This document shows, in pieces, positions 1 to 16,998 of a stretch of 64,000 bases of DNA (positions are counted from its first letter, which is position 1; each line of letters opens with the position of its first letter). The stretch is from Chalara sp. BL73 (Eukaryota; Ascomycota; Leotiomycetes; Helotiales), in contig CAKJVC010000010.1 of the NCBI GenBank assembly GCA_918026815.1, positions 1,800,501 to 1,864,500 of the forward strand, in the 5' to 3' direction. The position numbers were made by a program, and so were the translations under genes. Below the pieces are notes generated by a model, which saw nothing but the letters and a program-made list of their open reading frames with translations, was not told the DNA's origin and ran no database searches.

Positions 1-261
1 CCTTTACATAGGCGACTCCGAGTCTCCCCCGTATTGGGTCTGAAACCCCTCATACCCTGATCATCACCCCTTGCTCCTGTATCATGACCTCCGTGTTGTG
101 CCCTGGGCATACCGATTGTTACACACAGGAGTGATGTCACGTTTTATTATAATACGTAATAACCCTTATTATAAAATAAATGGCGGATCTTCGGGGCGAC
201 GCGGGTTCTCTCGTCGCCGGAGCTCGAGAGGAGTTTTGCCGCTAAGCGTGTCTGTCATTGT

Positions 262-432
262 TGTCACGTGATCAGCTCGCGTGTGTTCCCTAATGGGGAC
301 TAGCAGGGCATGACCTGAGAGCCAGACTTAGTCGAGAGCTTCTCCAGAGCTCCACCTCTTCTCCTTGTTTAGCATTTTCGTACTGAAGCACCTACAACCC
401 GCCTTCCCAGGCTTACGGGACCGTGTTCGTGA
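262..432 (+). repeat. LTR-A copy 1
   Basis: The segment starts TGTCACGTG and ends near GTGTTCGTGA. It matches the repeat at 40046-40407 on the same strand and, inverted, those at 1359-1437 and 62782-62877. A shared core near 340-400 includes CCAGAGCTCCACCTCTTCTCC. Copy 3 has a solo LTR inserted after GAGAGCCAGG; this copy shows the uninterrupted site. No target-site duplication was seen. Confidence 0.6.
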
Positions 433-455
433 GCAATTTTATAGCAATTGCCAAA

Positions 456-1090
456 ATGCTGCCCGATATTCTTGCCGCGGATAATTTGAAGGTTTTAGAG
501 CTTCGGCCGTTTATGGTTTCAAACGCCCAGATATATGCTTATACAGACGGCCGTTCCAAAGTGTATAAGGCTGACGGCACGCAACGTGAGATAGATTTAA
601 TGCTTGCCGCCGGAGACTGCTCGGTTCGCCTGTGCGAAAGGGTTATCTCTCACTATCCGGGCAGCCCTATTTATGTGAACGGGTTTACAATGCCGCGCGA
701 GGCATTGTTCACGGCGATGTAAAACCAGCCAACATGCTTTTTTGCTCGGACGGCAAAGTCCGGCTTTGCGATTTCGCCGAAGGAAGGCCGCTGAATGAAG
801 ACCCCGCTGAATGGGAAGGGACGGTCACCGTTAACTATACGTCGCCGCATCGGTGCCGGGCTTGGCCGGACGCGCGTGATCCTCCCCCGATAGTCGAAGA
901 TGATCTGTTTGCTCTTGGGCTTAGTATTTGGGAGCTGTATACGGGGAAAGTTCCTTTTGATGACGTGTATGTAGACGATGTCCGCAGTGCGATTAAAGCT
1001 GGAGAGACGGTCAATGTTGGGGATGTTCCAGACGAGGCAGCACAGGAAGTGATTCGTGGATATCTGAGATGCGGCGGCGCAAGGGTATAA
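456..1090 (+). pseudogene. Protein kinase remnant
   Basis: Two reading frames together resemble a small fungal protein kinase. The first, from the ATG at 456 to the stop at 722, carries N-lobe-like sequence. The second, open to 1090, carries the catalytic loop HGDVKPAN, a DFA motif where DFG is usual, and a C-lobe segment FALGLSIWELYTGKVPF. The switch lies near 690-705. A normal kinase has roughly 40-60 residues between the segments that meet there, so an internal deletion with loss of frame is likely. An unspliced intron is less likely because no good GT-AG pair restores the missing part. The unit sits between oppositely oriented LTR-A copies. I infer a transposon-damaged copy of a kinase gene elsewhere in the genome. 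Confidence 0.7.
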
Positions 1091-1172
1091 AAAGGGCTTT
1101 GGGGGTAAAGCTGAGTTTCAGGAATTGTTAGTACTTTGAAGTTGGTGCAAAAAAATAAAAATAAAAATAAAA

Positions 1173-1358
1173 CCCGGAATACCTACCATGTAGCAGAAGG
1201 CGTAGTAGCTATTGGCTACGCTCTTGCTTGTGTGGTTCTGGTATTTGTTGATTGTTCTTCTAAGCTACGGCCTATTGCCAGGTGAATATTGATGATAGGA
1301 GACCCATAATTACTGCGATCCGGTGGATCGCGTGAAACTATGTACATGCATTCCAACA
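1173..1358 (+). repeat. LTR-D copy 1 (left end eroded)
   Basis: Similar to the LTR-D copies at 6241, 15475, 53744 and 59732. It has the first hairpin (GCGTAGT ... GCTACGC), the second hairpin GCGATCCGGTGGATCGC, and the terminus CATTCCAACA. The expected TGTCGGAAT start is reduced to CGGAAT beside an A-rich run (1149-1172). Its right end directly abuts LTR-A copy 2. No target-site duplication was seen. Confidence 0.7.
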
Positions 1359-1437
1359 GTCACGAACATGGCCCCTATAAGCCTGGAAAGGCGGTTTGTA
1401 GGTGCTTCAATACGAAAATACTAAACTAAAGGGGAAC
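1359..1437 (-). repeat. LTR-A copy 2, inverted fragment
   Basis: Reads GTCACGAACATGG then GGCGGTTTGTAGGTGCTTC, the reverse complement of the last ~80 bp of LTR-A copy 1, and is closest to 62782-62877. Together with copy 1 it flanks the kinase remnant in inverted orientation. Confidence 0.6.
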
Positions 1438-2404
1438 AGTAAAATCTCGGGAGCCATCGCAACCATGAAATGGACCGAGACGCACAGTAATGCTCGGTAT
1501 GGGGTGTCGATAGCCAACCCCAATCCCCGGGATTTCATTGTTTTGGGGGTGTCGATGCGGTGTTGATATGCAACCTAGTCAGTGTTAGGTTGATTAGCGC
1601 AATTTACGTTCAATCGCGGAGAAAAGGGAGGAGTGGGCACGAATCGCGCCGGGATCAAATGGACTAGTCTTGCTAAGCTTTCTTTAGTGGGGCGAGATTG
1701 AACTATCCAACAATTCTATATTTGGAGCTCCTTGGGAACCTCCTCACGATATCTAGGCTTGGATGTCAGCGTTGTCACACGATGATCACTACGATTTGAG
1801 CTTGCTTCCGAAATTGCCACAGACTGAGATAGTATAGGAGCCGACAGAAACTCCCTCCTCAAACGCGTGAAGACTATCAAGTTGGAATCATACGTGCCCT
1901 AGCAATTGAGAAGGCGGCTATGGGAGCGATGCTAGACCCTTCCGCGGCAGACCTTTAATGCTAGCCAGGGGGGCAGTGTTTTCCTTGCTAATCTTGCTCT
2001 ATTCGTTCCCTCTACCGAGCTTTCCAAGAGCGTGCTCAAATCAACCGCCAATCCTCAAGGTCGGAGTATCCAAAGGGTGACAACTTCAGCACAGGGAAGA
2101 ATGTCTTATCCGCTCTATAATATGCAGCTTGCGGCTCGGCTCTCTCGGGCGACCTCGAGGAGGCATGACCCGACGATGTTGCAAGGGGAGATGGATTACC
2201 CTGTAGCCATTCTTCGCTATTGCTGCACTGAGGATGACTCCCCTTCATCTTCCGCCCAGGTGATATTTCCATCCCCGTCGCTGTGGAAATAACGGTTGTA
2301 TGTGGCATCTAATTCTAATATGGCTCATTTACTCCGCCGCTGCGGTCTTCTTGTGCGGTTTTGGCTTTGCTGTTGCGTCGGCGAGACGGTGATGATTTAC
2401 GCTT
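1438..2404. other. No gene seen
   Basis: Short open frames here (for example 2036-2308 on the minus strand) show no domain and no splice context. Some of this may be 3' flank of the gene ending at 2405. Confidence 0.5.
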
Positions 2405-3960
2405 CTAACTACTGCTACTTGCGGAATCATCTGACGAAGGCGATGGGCGGGACCTGGCCTGCTGGGAGGCTATCTTCCTATTTTCCTCGAGGAGGCTGTC
2501 TAATGATTTTTGAATCTCTTTCAGTCGCTTGCCCTTGCCCCAATCAATGATGTTCAGGACATGCTTGCGGAACTCCACGTAATCTTTGGGCTTCTGAAGC
2601 AAGAAGCTATCGACCTTTCGCGTGTAGTGTTTAAGCTCATCATGCTTCCAGGATACGTAGAGCCGCGCCTCTGTGCCGTTCATGGCGATGCTGAATGCGG
2701 CACTGTCAATAGGCCGGACGCTTTTGTTCTTACACTGCCTCAGCTGGCGGTTGAGGCGTTCGGCAATGTTGACGCATGATGCAGAGCCTCCAAGACATTG
2801 GTTCGTCGCCACCCACATACTTCCAGACCCCCCAGGACCATCAGCCTTGAACTCGATGACAAAAAACGGATACACCAGGCCCTGAGTGTTGGCTACCATC
2901 TCATTTCCCATAGAGCGAAGTTGGGTTTGTTGCTGGGGAAATGCTCCGTTTCGGCTGTATCCAAAAAGCATACCGGGTACAGGGGTGCTGACCTTGAGCT
3001 TAGATCCGAAATCCGGAACAGCATGCTTGGCCATTGGATTTCTGTCGGTGCGTTGTAAAATGTCCGTTGGTTCGGGATCAGGGAAGACGTGAGCATGGAA
3101 GTACCTTTCCACATCAGGTTCTCTGGCGCCCATCTCAAGGCGTTCCAAACGTGTATTTTGCTTGACTTGATCTAGCGATGGCCCTGGTGAATCACGGTCC
3201 TTGCGTACGTGATCAACAAGTCCGGCAATATTTACCGGAAATTCTTCGTAGAAAGGACGCAAGAATATATTGTTCTCAGCCAAGCTTTTGTCACGGTAAT
3301 AGGGGTCCTCAACAAGGCTCTTTCGACTTGAACCAGCAGAGGCGCGACTGATATCCGATGGCGCGACTGATGGGCCGTACCTAGACACCTGTGAGTCGTC
3401 CTCCGCATCTGCTCTGTACGAACATGACTTGGTAGAACCAGATGTCGGTGGCAGAGCGAACCCATCAGAATCCCGTCTGTACTCCGTATTCGGCGTCGAT
3501 TTTGTAAGTCTCCTAGGGATAATATCGCCGTCTGAGTGACCAAGAAGAGTATCCGACCGGCAGTGTCTTTCTCGGTAGGATTCTGATCCTGATCCTGAAG
3601 CAGACTCAACCCACTGGGTAACAAAACTATCGACAGACTCGGGGCAGTATCTTTTCGGAGCAGGATTCGAAGGGAGCAGGTCGACAGTGTCTTTGAGGAA
3701 TAATGCGTGTGGACGCTTTAGAGGGAGAGGCTTTGGCTGTTGCTGTACAGTCTGCACGAGCTTCTCCATTAGTCGTTGACTGGTATGAGGGGATATTGGC
3801 ATACCTTGGCCTCCTGCTCTGCTCCCTCGATCTCAATTCGGAGTCGCCTCGTCGTGTCAGGCCGTGGTGAGGAAGGGTCAAACTCGTCGAAATCTGCGAA
3901 TGAGGGTTTTGGAGGTATTGGACGGGGCGACCTCGATTCTGTCGAGGAAACGCCTGGCAT
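2405..3960 (-). CDS. PD-(D/E)XK nuclease-like protein
   Basis: Two-exon model. Exon 1 runs from the ATG at 3960 to 3805. An intron at 3752-3804 (53 nt, GTATGC donor, CGACTAAT branch-like box, CAG acceptor) follows, then exon 2 to the stop at 2405; the join is in frame. The N-terminal half is low-complexity, Ser- and charge-rich and probably disordered. The C-terminal half is compact, with a core strand reading FFVIEFKADG, an E-x-K of the kind seen in PD-(D/E)XK folds, then a helix WVATNQCLGG. This layout matches the uncharacterised fungal DUF7924-type family, which is multicopy in many Pezizomycotina. Function is unproven; nuclease activity is inference from the motif. The C-terminus is a Ser-rich tail after a charged helix. 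No operon-like neighbour. Confidence 0.65.
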
Positions 3961-4461
3961 TTCAAAGACAACCTCGAAGGGTTACCGTCTATCTATTCCA
4001 GAAGGGTCGCGAGGGGTCTGGCGTGGGAGCGGTGCCAAATTTCAGAAACAGGTGTTGCATTCAAGGCGGGGTGCGATTCAGAACCCCGCATTCTAGGCCC
4101 TCAATGATAAGAAGTTCAGCAAATGGAGCCGCATTCCCAGCCTCTAACCTACTAAATGCGGCTGACCCCCTCCAACCCCAACAGCAGCGGGGAACGCCAG
4201 AATGCACGTCAGGTTGAAAATGGCAAGGATCTCACTATCTCCACATTGATAACTATTGCCGTCGTCTGGCGGGCAGAATGAAGGCGGTGACCAAACCTGT
4301 GTCAACACCATGAACTGCTACAACGACAGCCACCATCTTGCCTAACTACATGCGATTCCAGCAGCCTTTTCCACCATTTACAAGCAATTCTTGGATATTT
4401 TTCACATAGCTATCACAGCTCGTCTTATTTATACATTACCACATTATGAACTCAAGGCTCT
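3961..4461. other. No gene seen
   Basis: Promoter side of the nuclease-like gene. Open frames across it are antisense to or overlap that gene and lack recognisable features. Confidence 0.45.
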
Positions 4462-4932
4462 TCACTTGCTCAACGCCAGGACGTGTCCGACCAGACGTCG
4501 GAGCCATCGGTGGATGCGATGTGTGCAACCCGCTATCTGTGTCTCATTCGCGCGTCCTAAATTTTCCACAAGTGCAGCAAGGTAAGCGGCACGGTCTTTG
4601 CCTTGCCTCGTTCTTACATCTAAACCCGATACCGAGTGTTTCTGGTATAAACAGCCATCTACAACCCGTAACCCGGAAGAGACATTACCGTTTTCAGGTA
4701 AAGCGTTTGCCCGTGCCGGAGAAATAACGATATGCCGGTGGTCGGGGTTGCAGCGCTTTAAATATCGAAGCCAAGTTGGAACGTTGCTTTTACAGACGCG
4801 GAAATCGGAGCGAACTTGATGTGGATACCTGGGAGAAGAACCCGTATTTGGTCGTAAAAGAACAATATTAGGCTCGGTAGGTAATCTGGGGAGAATATCA
4901 ACGGTTTTGACTGTGCTTTGCATAAAACTCAC
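4462..4932 (-). pseudogene. Helitron protein fragment (DUF6570-like)
   Basis: An open frame of 156 codons. The middle reads TWLRYLKRCNPDH then HIVIS and ANALPENGNV, preceded by DILPRLPTEPNIVLLRP. This order resembles the DUF6570 segment that precedes the Rep/helicase part of fungal Helitron proteins. No Rep tyrosine motif or helicase follows, and no CTRR-type hairpin end was identified, so this is an isolated fragment. Assignment rests on remembered family pattern only. Confidence 0.5.
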
Positions 4933-4975
4933 GCAGTGGCCTGAGTAGTGATATTAATGGTCACGATATCGAAAT

Positions 4976-5208
4976 TGTTGAACAGGCTAGGTCTAAGGAT
5001 CATACCTAGCCTATTGGGGAAGTTCTAGATACGTATGCCTTACGTATGTGATACTCACATGTGATACTCACATGTGATATCACATCTCTATAAGTAGATA
5101 GATTCCTACTCTTGATTCATGGTTCTTACAACCTTCAGCAATTTGTTGATTTACCCCATACGCTCTTGAGGTCACGTAATTACGATCATATTTGTACTCA
5201 ATTCAACA
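4976..5208 (+). repeat. LTR-E copy 1
   Basis: Starts TGTTGAACAGGC and ends CAATTCAACA, so the termini are inverted TGTTGAA/TTCAACA. A hairpin AGGCTAGGT ... ACCTAGCCT lies just inside the left end. Around 5046-5090 are tandem copies of TGTGATACTCACA. The copy at 26510-26728 (inverted) aligns along most of its length. No target-site duplication was found. It ends 45 bp before the ATG of the next gene and may supply its promoter. Confidence 0.65.
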
Positions 5209-5252
5209 GCAGCAAGCTAAATTTCATTAGATCATTTGGACAACACACGGGA

Positions 5253-5726
5253 ATGGCTTCAGATAAGACTCGATTCAATCAGCTCTTCGAACAGCGAGAT
5301 GCCTTTTATCAACAACCGGGTCATAGGTTTCAAGCCCTCCGGCTCCCGCCTGATGGACCGGTGCCGTTGCTTGCGGTCTTGGAAACCATTAATGTTGACA
5401 CTCCTACACTTTTCCACGAGCCAGATCTCACGCCTTTCTGGGATTCTGGTTATACGGTCGACTATCGTATGCTAGAGCTCAAGGGCCAGCGAGACAAGAA
5501 GCTCGATGGCATCTATTATCGGTTCGAGGCTACCACGGACAGCAGACCAGATGCAAACAAGCAGTTTGTAGGAGCAAAGGGTGGCGTGTTGATCAAAAAG
5601 ATGCACCCTCTAGAGTTTGGCAGGGGATCAAAAGCTTTGTATATCGATATGTCGGAGGATTGGCAGCTCTGCGAGGGGCTACAGAGTTACATAGATAGCG
5701 CTAACTTGACAAAAACTTTGAGTTAA
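5253..5726 (+). CDS. Hypothetical protein, 157 aa
   Basis: An intronless frame from the ATG at 5253; earlier in-frame starts are not ATG and lie in LTR-E. The protein has no signal peptide or membrane segment. It begins MASDKTRFNQLFEQRDAFYQ, has a Pro-rich stretch RLPPDGPVPLLAVLE, and ends with an acidic region and an Asn/Thr tail. Composition looks like a real soluble protein, but I do not recognise the family. It stands alone between LTR-E and an LTR-D copy. Confidence 0.5.
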   Translation: MASDKTRFNQLFEQRDAFYQQPGHRFQALRLPPDGPVPLLAVLETINVDTPTLFHEPDLTPFWDSGYTVDYRMLELKGQRDKKLDGIYYRFEATTDSRPDANKQFVGAKGGVLIKKMHPLEFGRGSKALYIDMSEDWQLCEGLQSYIDSANLTKTLS

Positions 5727-6240
5727 GCTTGGGGCAAATAACGAACGGCTTTCTCATTCGGTATCGCGACCGAGAGCAACAGGACTGCACTCTAATTATT
5801 TCTCTATGATATTTTCAACCAACACATCTTGTTGCCTTTATCATCTAAAAAGAAAGCCGAAGCTTTGAAGGGCGAGACTTTTAAGCTGCCTTATTCGTAG
5901 TCATTCAAACCGTACAACGAAGTCCAATTATCAGTGTGGTGGCCGTGCGATTTGGAAGAAGGCGAGAAAGGCATTAGAGTTTAGGATAACTTTATGAAGC
6001 AATATTACTAACTTGCATTCTTTGTATTGTTGAAATATACCATAAGAGGAAAGCCAAATTTGTGTTCTCGCGGATTTCTTGAGTTTTCTAAGCCTTGATA
6101 ATGAGAAACTTTTGAAAGTATTTTCCATGCTTGAATGCCAAGACATGCTGGGACATTCTGAGCTCAGTGCGCGGGAAGTCACCGTATCGCAATATAAGGT
6201 TATGGAGCTTAACTGGCTTGAATTTTACTGCCTAAGTGGT
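5727..6240. other. No gene seen
   Basis: Short AT-rich frames only, with no domain or splice evidence. Confidence 0.45.
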
Positions 6241-6438
6241 TGTCGGAATACCTGTCACGTAGAAAAAGACGTAGTAGCCGTGACTACGTTCTTGCTGCTG
6301 TGATTCTTGTATGATTTGATTGTATGATTGATGAGGTTCTAAGCTACGGTCTATCGCGGTGTGGTTGTAGGTCCTGAAAGGACCCACGACTGACATGTAC
6401 CAGTGGTACACGTGGCCTTATTTACATGTGTACCAACA
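6241..6438 (+). repeat. LTR-D copy 2 (second subtype)
   Basis: Starts TGTCGGAATACCTGTCACG and ends TGTACCAACA. It shares hairpin 1 with the other copies, but its outer pair is changed on both sides (ACGTAGT ... ACTACGT instead of GCGTAGT ... ACTACGC). The second hairpin is replaced by CATGTACC-AGT-GGTACACG. Closest to the copy at 59732. The flanks GTGGT/ATTGT do not form a duplication. Confidence 0.75.
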
Positions 6439-6638
6439 ATTGTGTTCTAGTTGGTAGTGTTAGGCTGTGGGTAGTTCCTGCCATGGAAAGGCACCCCACC
6501 AGGTGGACCAGTCCACCAGTAAATCCATCACTGCCAGTACCGTATATCCCACCCTTGACCGCTTTTGTCGCGTACACACTCGCCAAAGAGACACCATCTC
6601 TAGCTTTCGAGGTGCCTACTTCGAGGTCGGCTGCACAT

Positions 6639-7687
6639 CTAGTAGGAACCAGGGCGAACAGAGAGCATTCCGCCGTCCGGTAGCAAGATGCACCCATTCA
6701 CAAAAGAACCTGCTCTAGATGCCAAGTAAAGCACAGCACCTGCTATATCCTTGCAGAAACATTAACATTCGATCAATTCAGACTGAAGTGTTGGCATACC
6801 TCTTCTGTGCCTGCTCGCGTAGCGGGAATAGCTTGCCACGGCATAGAGCCGGCAGCGCTGATATCTCCTTCTGGGGTGTGGGCCTACTCCGATGTAAGCT
6901 TCTACTCAATGGTCAAAAGACCTTGTTTTTTTCTATCACATACCTCCGTCATTTCCGTGACAAACATACCGGGGGCAATAGCATTGGCCCGGATGCTATG
7001 TTTGGCATACTCCGATGACAAAGTCTTCGTCAAGTGGTTCAGAGCAGCCTTGCTAGCGTTGTAGACATAGCTAGGAGCTTCAGCTCGGCACAAGCCACCA
7101 AAACTAGTGGTACTAATGAACTGACTCTGTAGCAGTCCACTCTTTCCTACGCTGTCAGGGTGCGTATTGCCAGCTCCCAGCAAGCCCAAGAAAGCGAGAA
7201 AAGTAAAATATGATCCGGCTATGTTGGTACTAACAACTTTACTTGCGTCTTCATAGGTTGTCTTGTTCCACAGCTCCTTTTGAAGTTCACCAACAGTCTG
7301 CTCTGCCGGCCTGGGGGCCATATTGGTAACCTCCCCAAGATAGCCCGAATTGGCGACAAGAAGATTGATAAATGGCGTCTGCTTTTCGATTGTCGACACT
7401 GCAGCCTGCAAGGATTCTTTCGAGCTCACATCGCATGCGACCGGAATGAGAGAACCATTTTTCTAAAAACCAATCAGCTTAAGAGGAAAGGATCAGAAAT
7501 CATTACACACCGCTTTTGATGCAACCTCCTTGAGTTTGGACTCTCGGCGGCCTAGAATGAAGACTTTGGCAGCGCCGTTAACATCCAGAGCATGAGCCAT
7601 GACTTCGCCCAAACCGGAGCTAGCGCCTGTGACTACAGCAACCAGTCCCTTGACGGAGAAGAGCTGAGCAGCGTCGAGGTTCGACAT
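6639..7687 (-). CDS. Short-chain dehydrogenase/reductase
   Basis: Four exons: 7511-7687, 6944-7462, 6800-6883 and 6639-6749. They give 296 aa, and each exon is a whole number of codons. Introns are 48, 60 and 50 nt with GT-AG ends. The N-terminal Rossmann motif is TGASSGLG; LVANSG replaces the usual NNAG. The catalytic Ser lies in STTSFGG and the YxxxK pair in YNASK; IRANAIAPGMFVTEM follows, then RAGTEEDIAGAVLYLAS and a terminal VNG-x5-DGG. This is a classical NAD(P)-dependent SDR, probably cytosolic with no signal peptide; the substrate cannot be inferred. The middle junction works only with the TAG acceptor at 6884-6886. An AG 13 nt downstream would break the frame. It ends about 200 bp from LTR-D copy 2. 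Confidence 0.88.
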
Positions 7688-8359
7688 ATTTGTTGTTGTT
7701 TGAAAAGTAAACTTTCCCGGTGAGATGTGACAGGGTTGTTGCAGGACCGAAGCAGAGACGGATAGAAGGAGGCGATGGGGAATATTAAAGGGGTCTGAAG
7801 AAGTTGTTTTTGTATTGATGTTCTGCCGGGCCTCGATATTTACCATGTTGGGGGCCATGAAGAAATATGGAGAAATGTCGGAGTGACTAATCCATCGCAA
7901 GGAATATTATCATCAGATCATGTTCAGACGTAGAGAGGATCGCCGGACCCACCCCCCACAATCCGCTTAGAAATCAAAAATCAAAATACAGCGGTCCAGT
8001 ACCCACCGGGAGAGTATCTCTTGTCCTTCGGGTGTTTGTTTCTGCTTGGCTGAACTTGACCTTCGTAGGGACTGCATACGTGAAAAATTACTGAAGGAGA
8101 TCAATGGGCGGTGAAACCACCGAGAATGGCTTGAGCAACTTGAGCGTCGAGCGCCACAGCTTCTCGCTAAACGCGGGTTTCCTCCGCTAAAATCCACCAG
8201 GCGCAAATGTTGACATGAAACCTACTAGACGGACGAGGAAAGCGTACTATTAGATTTAATCTTTATCCCTAAAAAGAAAACCGACATGTGATCAGACAGG
8301 CTTTTCCCCCTATACAGCCCAGTCCGCTCTTTTATCGACCTTCCCAATACAATTTCTCC
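7688..8359. other. Intergenic, SDR promoter side
   Basis: Upstream of the SDR and downstream of the catalase-peroxidase. Nothing recognisable. Confidence 0.5.
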
Positions 8360-15474
<7,115 letters not shown>

Positions 15475-15662
15475 TGTCGGGATGCCTCACCACGTAGCAG
15501 AAGGCGTAGTAGCTTTTGACTACGCTCTTGCTGGCATGGTTTTGGTATTCGTTGATTCAATCTAAGCTACGGCCTATTGCCAGGTAAATATATATGTGAT
15601 AGGAGACCCACAATTCCCGCGATCCGGTGGATCGCGTGAAGCTATGTACATGCATTCCAGCA
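15475..15662 (+). repeat. LTR-D copy 3, solo, with TSD
   Basis: Runs from TGTCGGGATGCC to GCATTCCAGCA, 188 bp. Perfect 5-bp flanking duplication CTTGG at 15470-15474 and 15663-15667. Hairpin 1 (GCGTAGT ... ACTACGC) and hairpin 2 (GCGATCC-GGT-GGATCGC) are both perfect. Confidence 0.9.
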
Positions 15663-15689
15663 CTTGGCGATGCTGTTTTTCATTTTCTG

Positions 15690-15991
15690 CTAGCATTTTG
15701 TAGGGCCTCCTTCCTCTAGAATCACTCTCTTTCCGCTAGAATTTCTGCAATACATCGTTCCCTCATTTCCTTGATCAAGTCTTGTATACTCTGGAGTAGC
15801 CTGTGTAATTAACTCCCACGCTTCATTGACAGCTTCCTTTAGCTTTTTATAGGAACGATGATAGTTTGGGTACTTTTCTTGAATATAATCTTTCATTATG
15901 TTCCAAATAGTCTTAATAGGATTCAAATCAGGTGAGTTTGCAGGCCAAGATATCGGTGTAATACTAATACTTGATAAAAAGCTTGTAGTAA
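15690..15991 (-). pseudogene. Tc1-like transposase, C-terminal fragment
   Basis: The C-terminal third of a Tc1/mariner transposase, with WPANSPDLNPIKTIWNIMKD. The family third catalytic acidic residue (Glu of NPIE) is Lys. The frame runs up to 15991 and is cut there by the LTR-G start, so the N-terminal two thirds are missing; they do not resume after 18802. It belongs to a different lineage from the copies at 28389 and 38147. Non-functional. Confidence 0.8.
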
Positions 15992-16962
15992 TGTAACAGC
16001 CAGGATCCGGCAAAGCAGTTCAAGGCCGTGGTTATGGAATAAAAATCCTTGCGCAAGCATACCTACAACTTCCCCAATAGGCTAGGTATGGTCATTGGAC
16101 CTAGCCTGTTCAACATTGCAGCCACTACAAAGGCGTAGGACTTAGACCGTCATTATAACAAAAAGATGGCAGCAGGATGGATTGCAATATAACAGTTAAG
16201 AACACGTGACTGCGATGTAGTTGGAACAGTGATGTATTGATATCAAAAGTGTGCTTGTGCGTCTTACAGGAAAACTCAAGCTTGCCCTTCTCCAGAGAGC
16301 TCTACCTTTTCCTTATATCCCCTAACGATACTCAACAGTGCTGTGTCCTTGACCTACGGAGCCACCGAGCTCCAGAGGTCGGCACGCCTATAGTGGCTGC
16401 AAGCCTCCGAGTAGGTGTAAGCCTTCGGCTGGCTGTCGGCTGTTTTAGTGGTTCGCTTAAAGCCTGTAGCCGACCTAAACCGACCTGTGTTAGCTGTGAA
16501 CCGTCCTTAACCGACTCTGGCTTGCTGTAGACCACCCCTAACCGACTCTGGCTGTTACAGTCATACGAAGTAGGCTTCAGATGCAGTACCTTCAGGGCTG
16601 CAAATGGCCAAACAGCCTATGACCAGCCACAGGCTTGCAGCTACAGCAGTTACAGGCTTGCAGCCACTACAAAGGCGTGTGGCCTAGACTGTCGTAGGCT
16701 TCAGCCGTTAGAGTATCTTCGGGGATACCAAAGTCACAAGCTTGGCGACTGTAGGAAAAATAGTCGGGAAGGCGAAGGATATAAAAAGAAGCTAGAACTC
16801 CTTGAGAGAGGGCAAGCCTGAGTGTTTCATAGATTCAAAGGCCTACACATTTCATATCAATACAATATTATTACTTTTGCATTTGCCAGTCACGTGTCTT
16901 TATAACATACGTGTCCTTACCTGCCATATTGCAATCCCTCCTACTGCCCTCTGTTTGTTACA
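15992..16962 (+). repeat. 5' LTR of LTR-G, expanded by insertions
   Basis: The start (to ~16050) and the end (16565-16962) match the 420-bp 3' LTR, but about 500 bp are inserted. At 16055-16113 lies an inverted LTR-E fragment ending CCTGTTCAACA. At about 16260-16320 lies an inverted piece of LTR-G itself (CTCAAGCTTGCCCTTCTCC, then CCTTATATCCC). Around 16440-16560 there are short repeats built on ACCGACTCTGGC. A TATA-like GGATATAAAAAG lies at ~16780. Confidence 0.75.
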
Positions 16963-16998
16963 ACTTCCCAGGTCTCTACCTACAGTGCCGGTTTCAAT

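Noticed and set aside
456..1437. Complete LTR retrotransposon around the kinase
   Set aside because: The flanking LTR-A copies are inverted, not direct, so they are not the two LTRs of one element.
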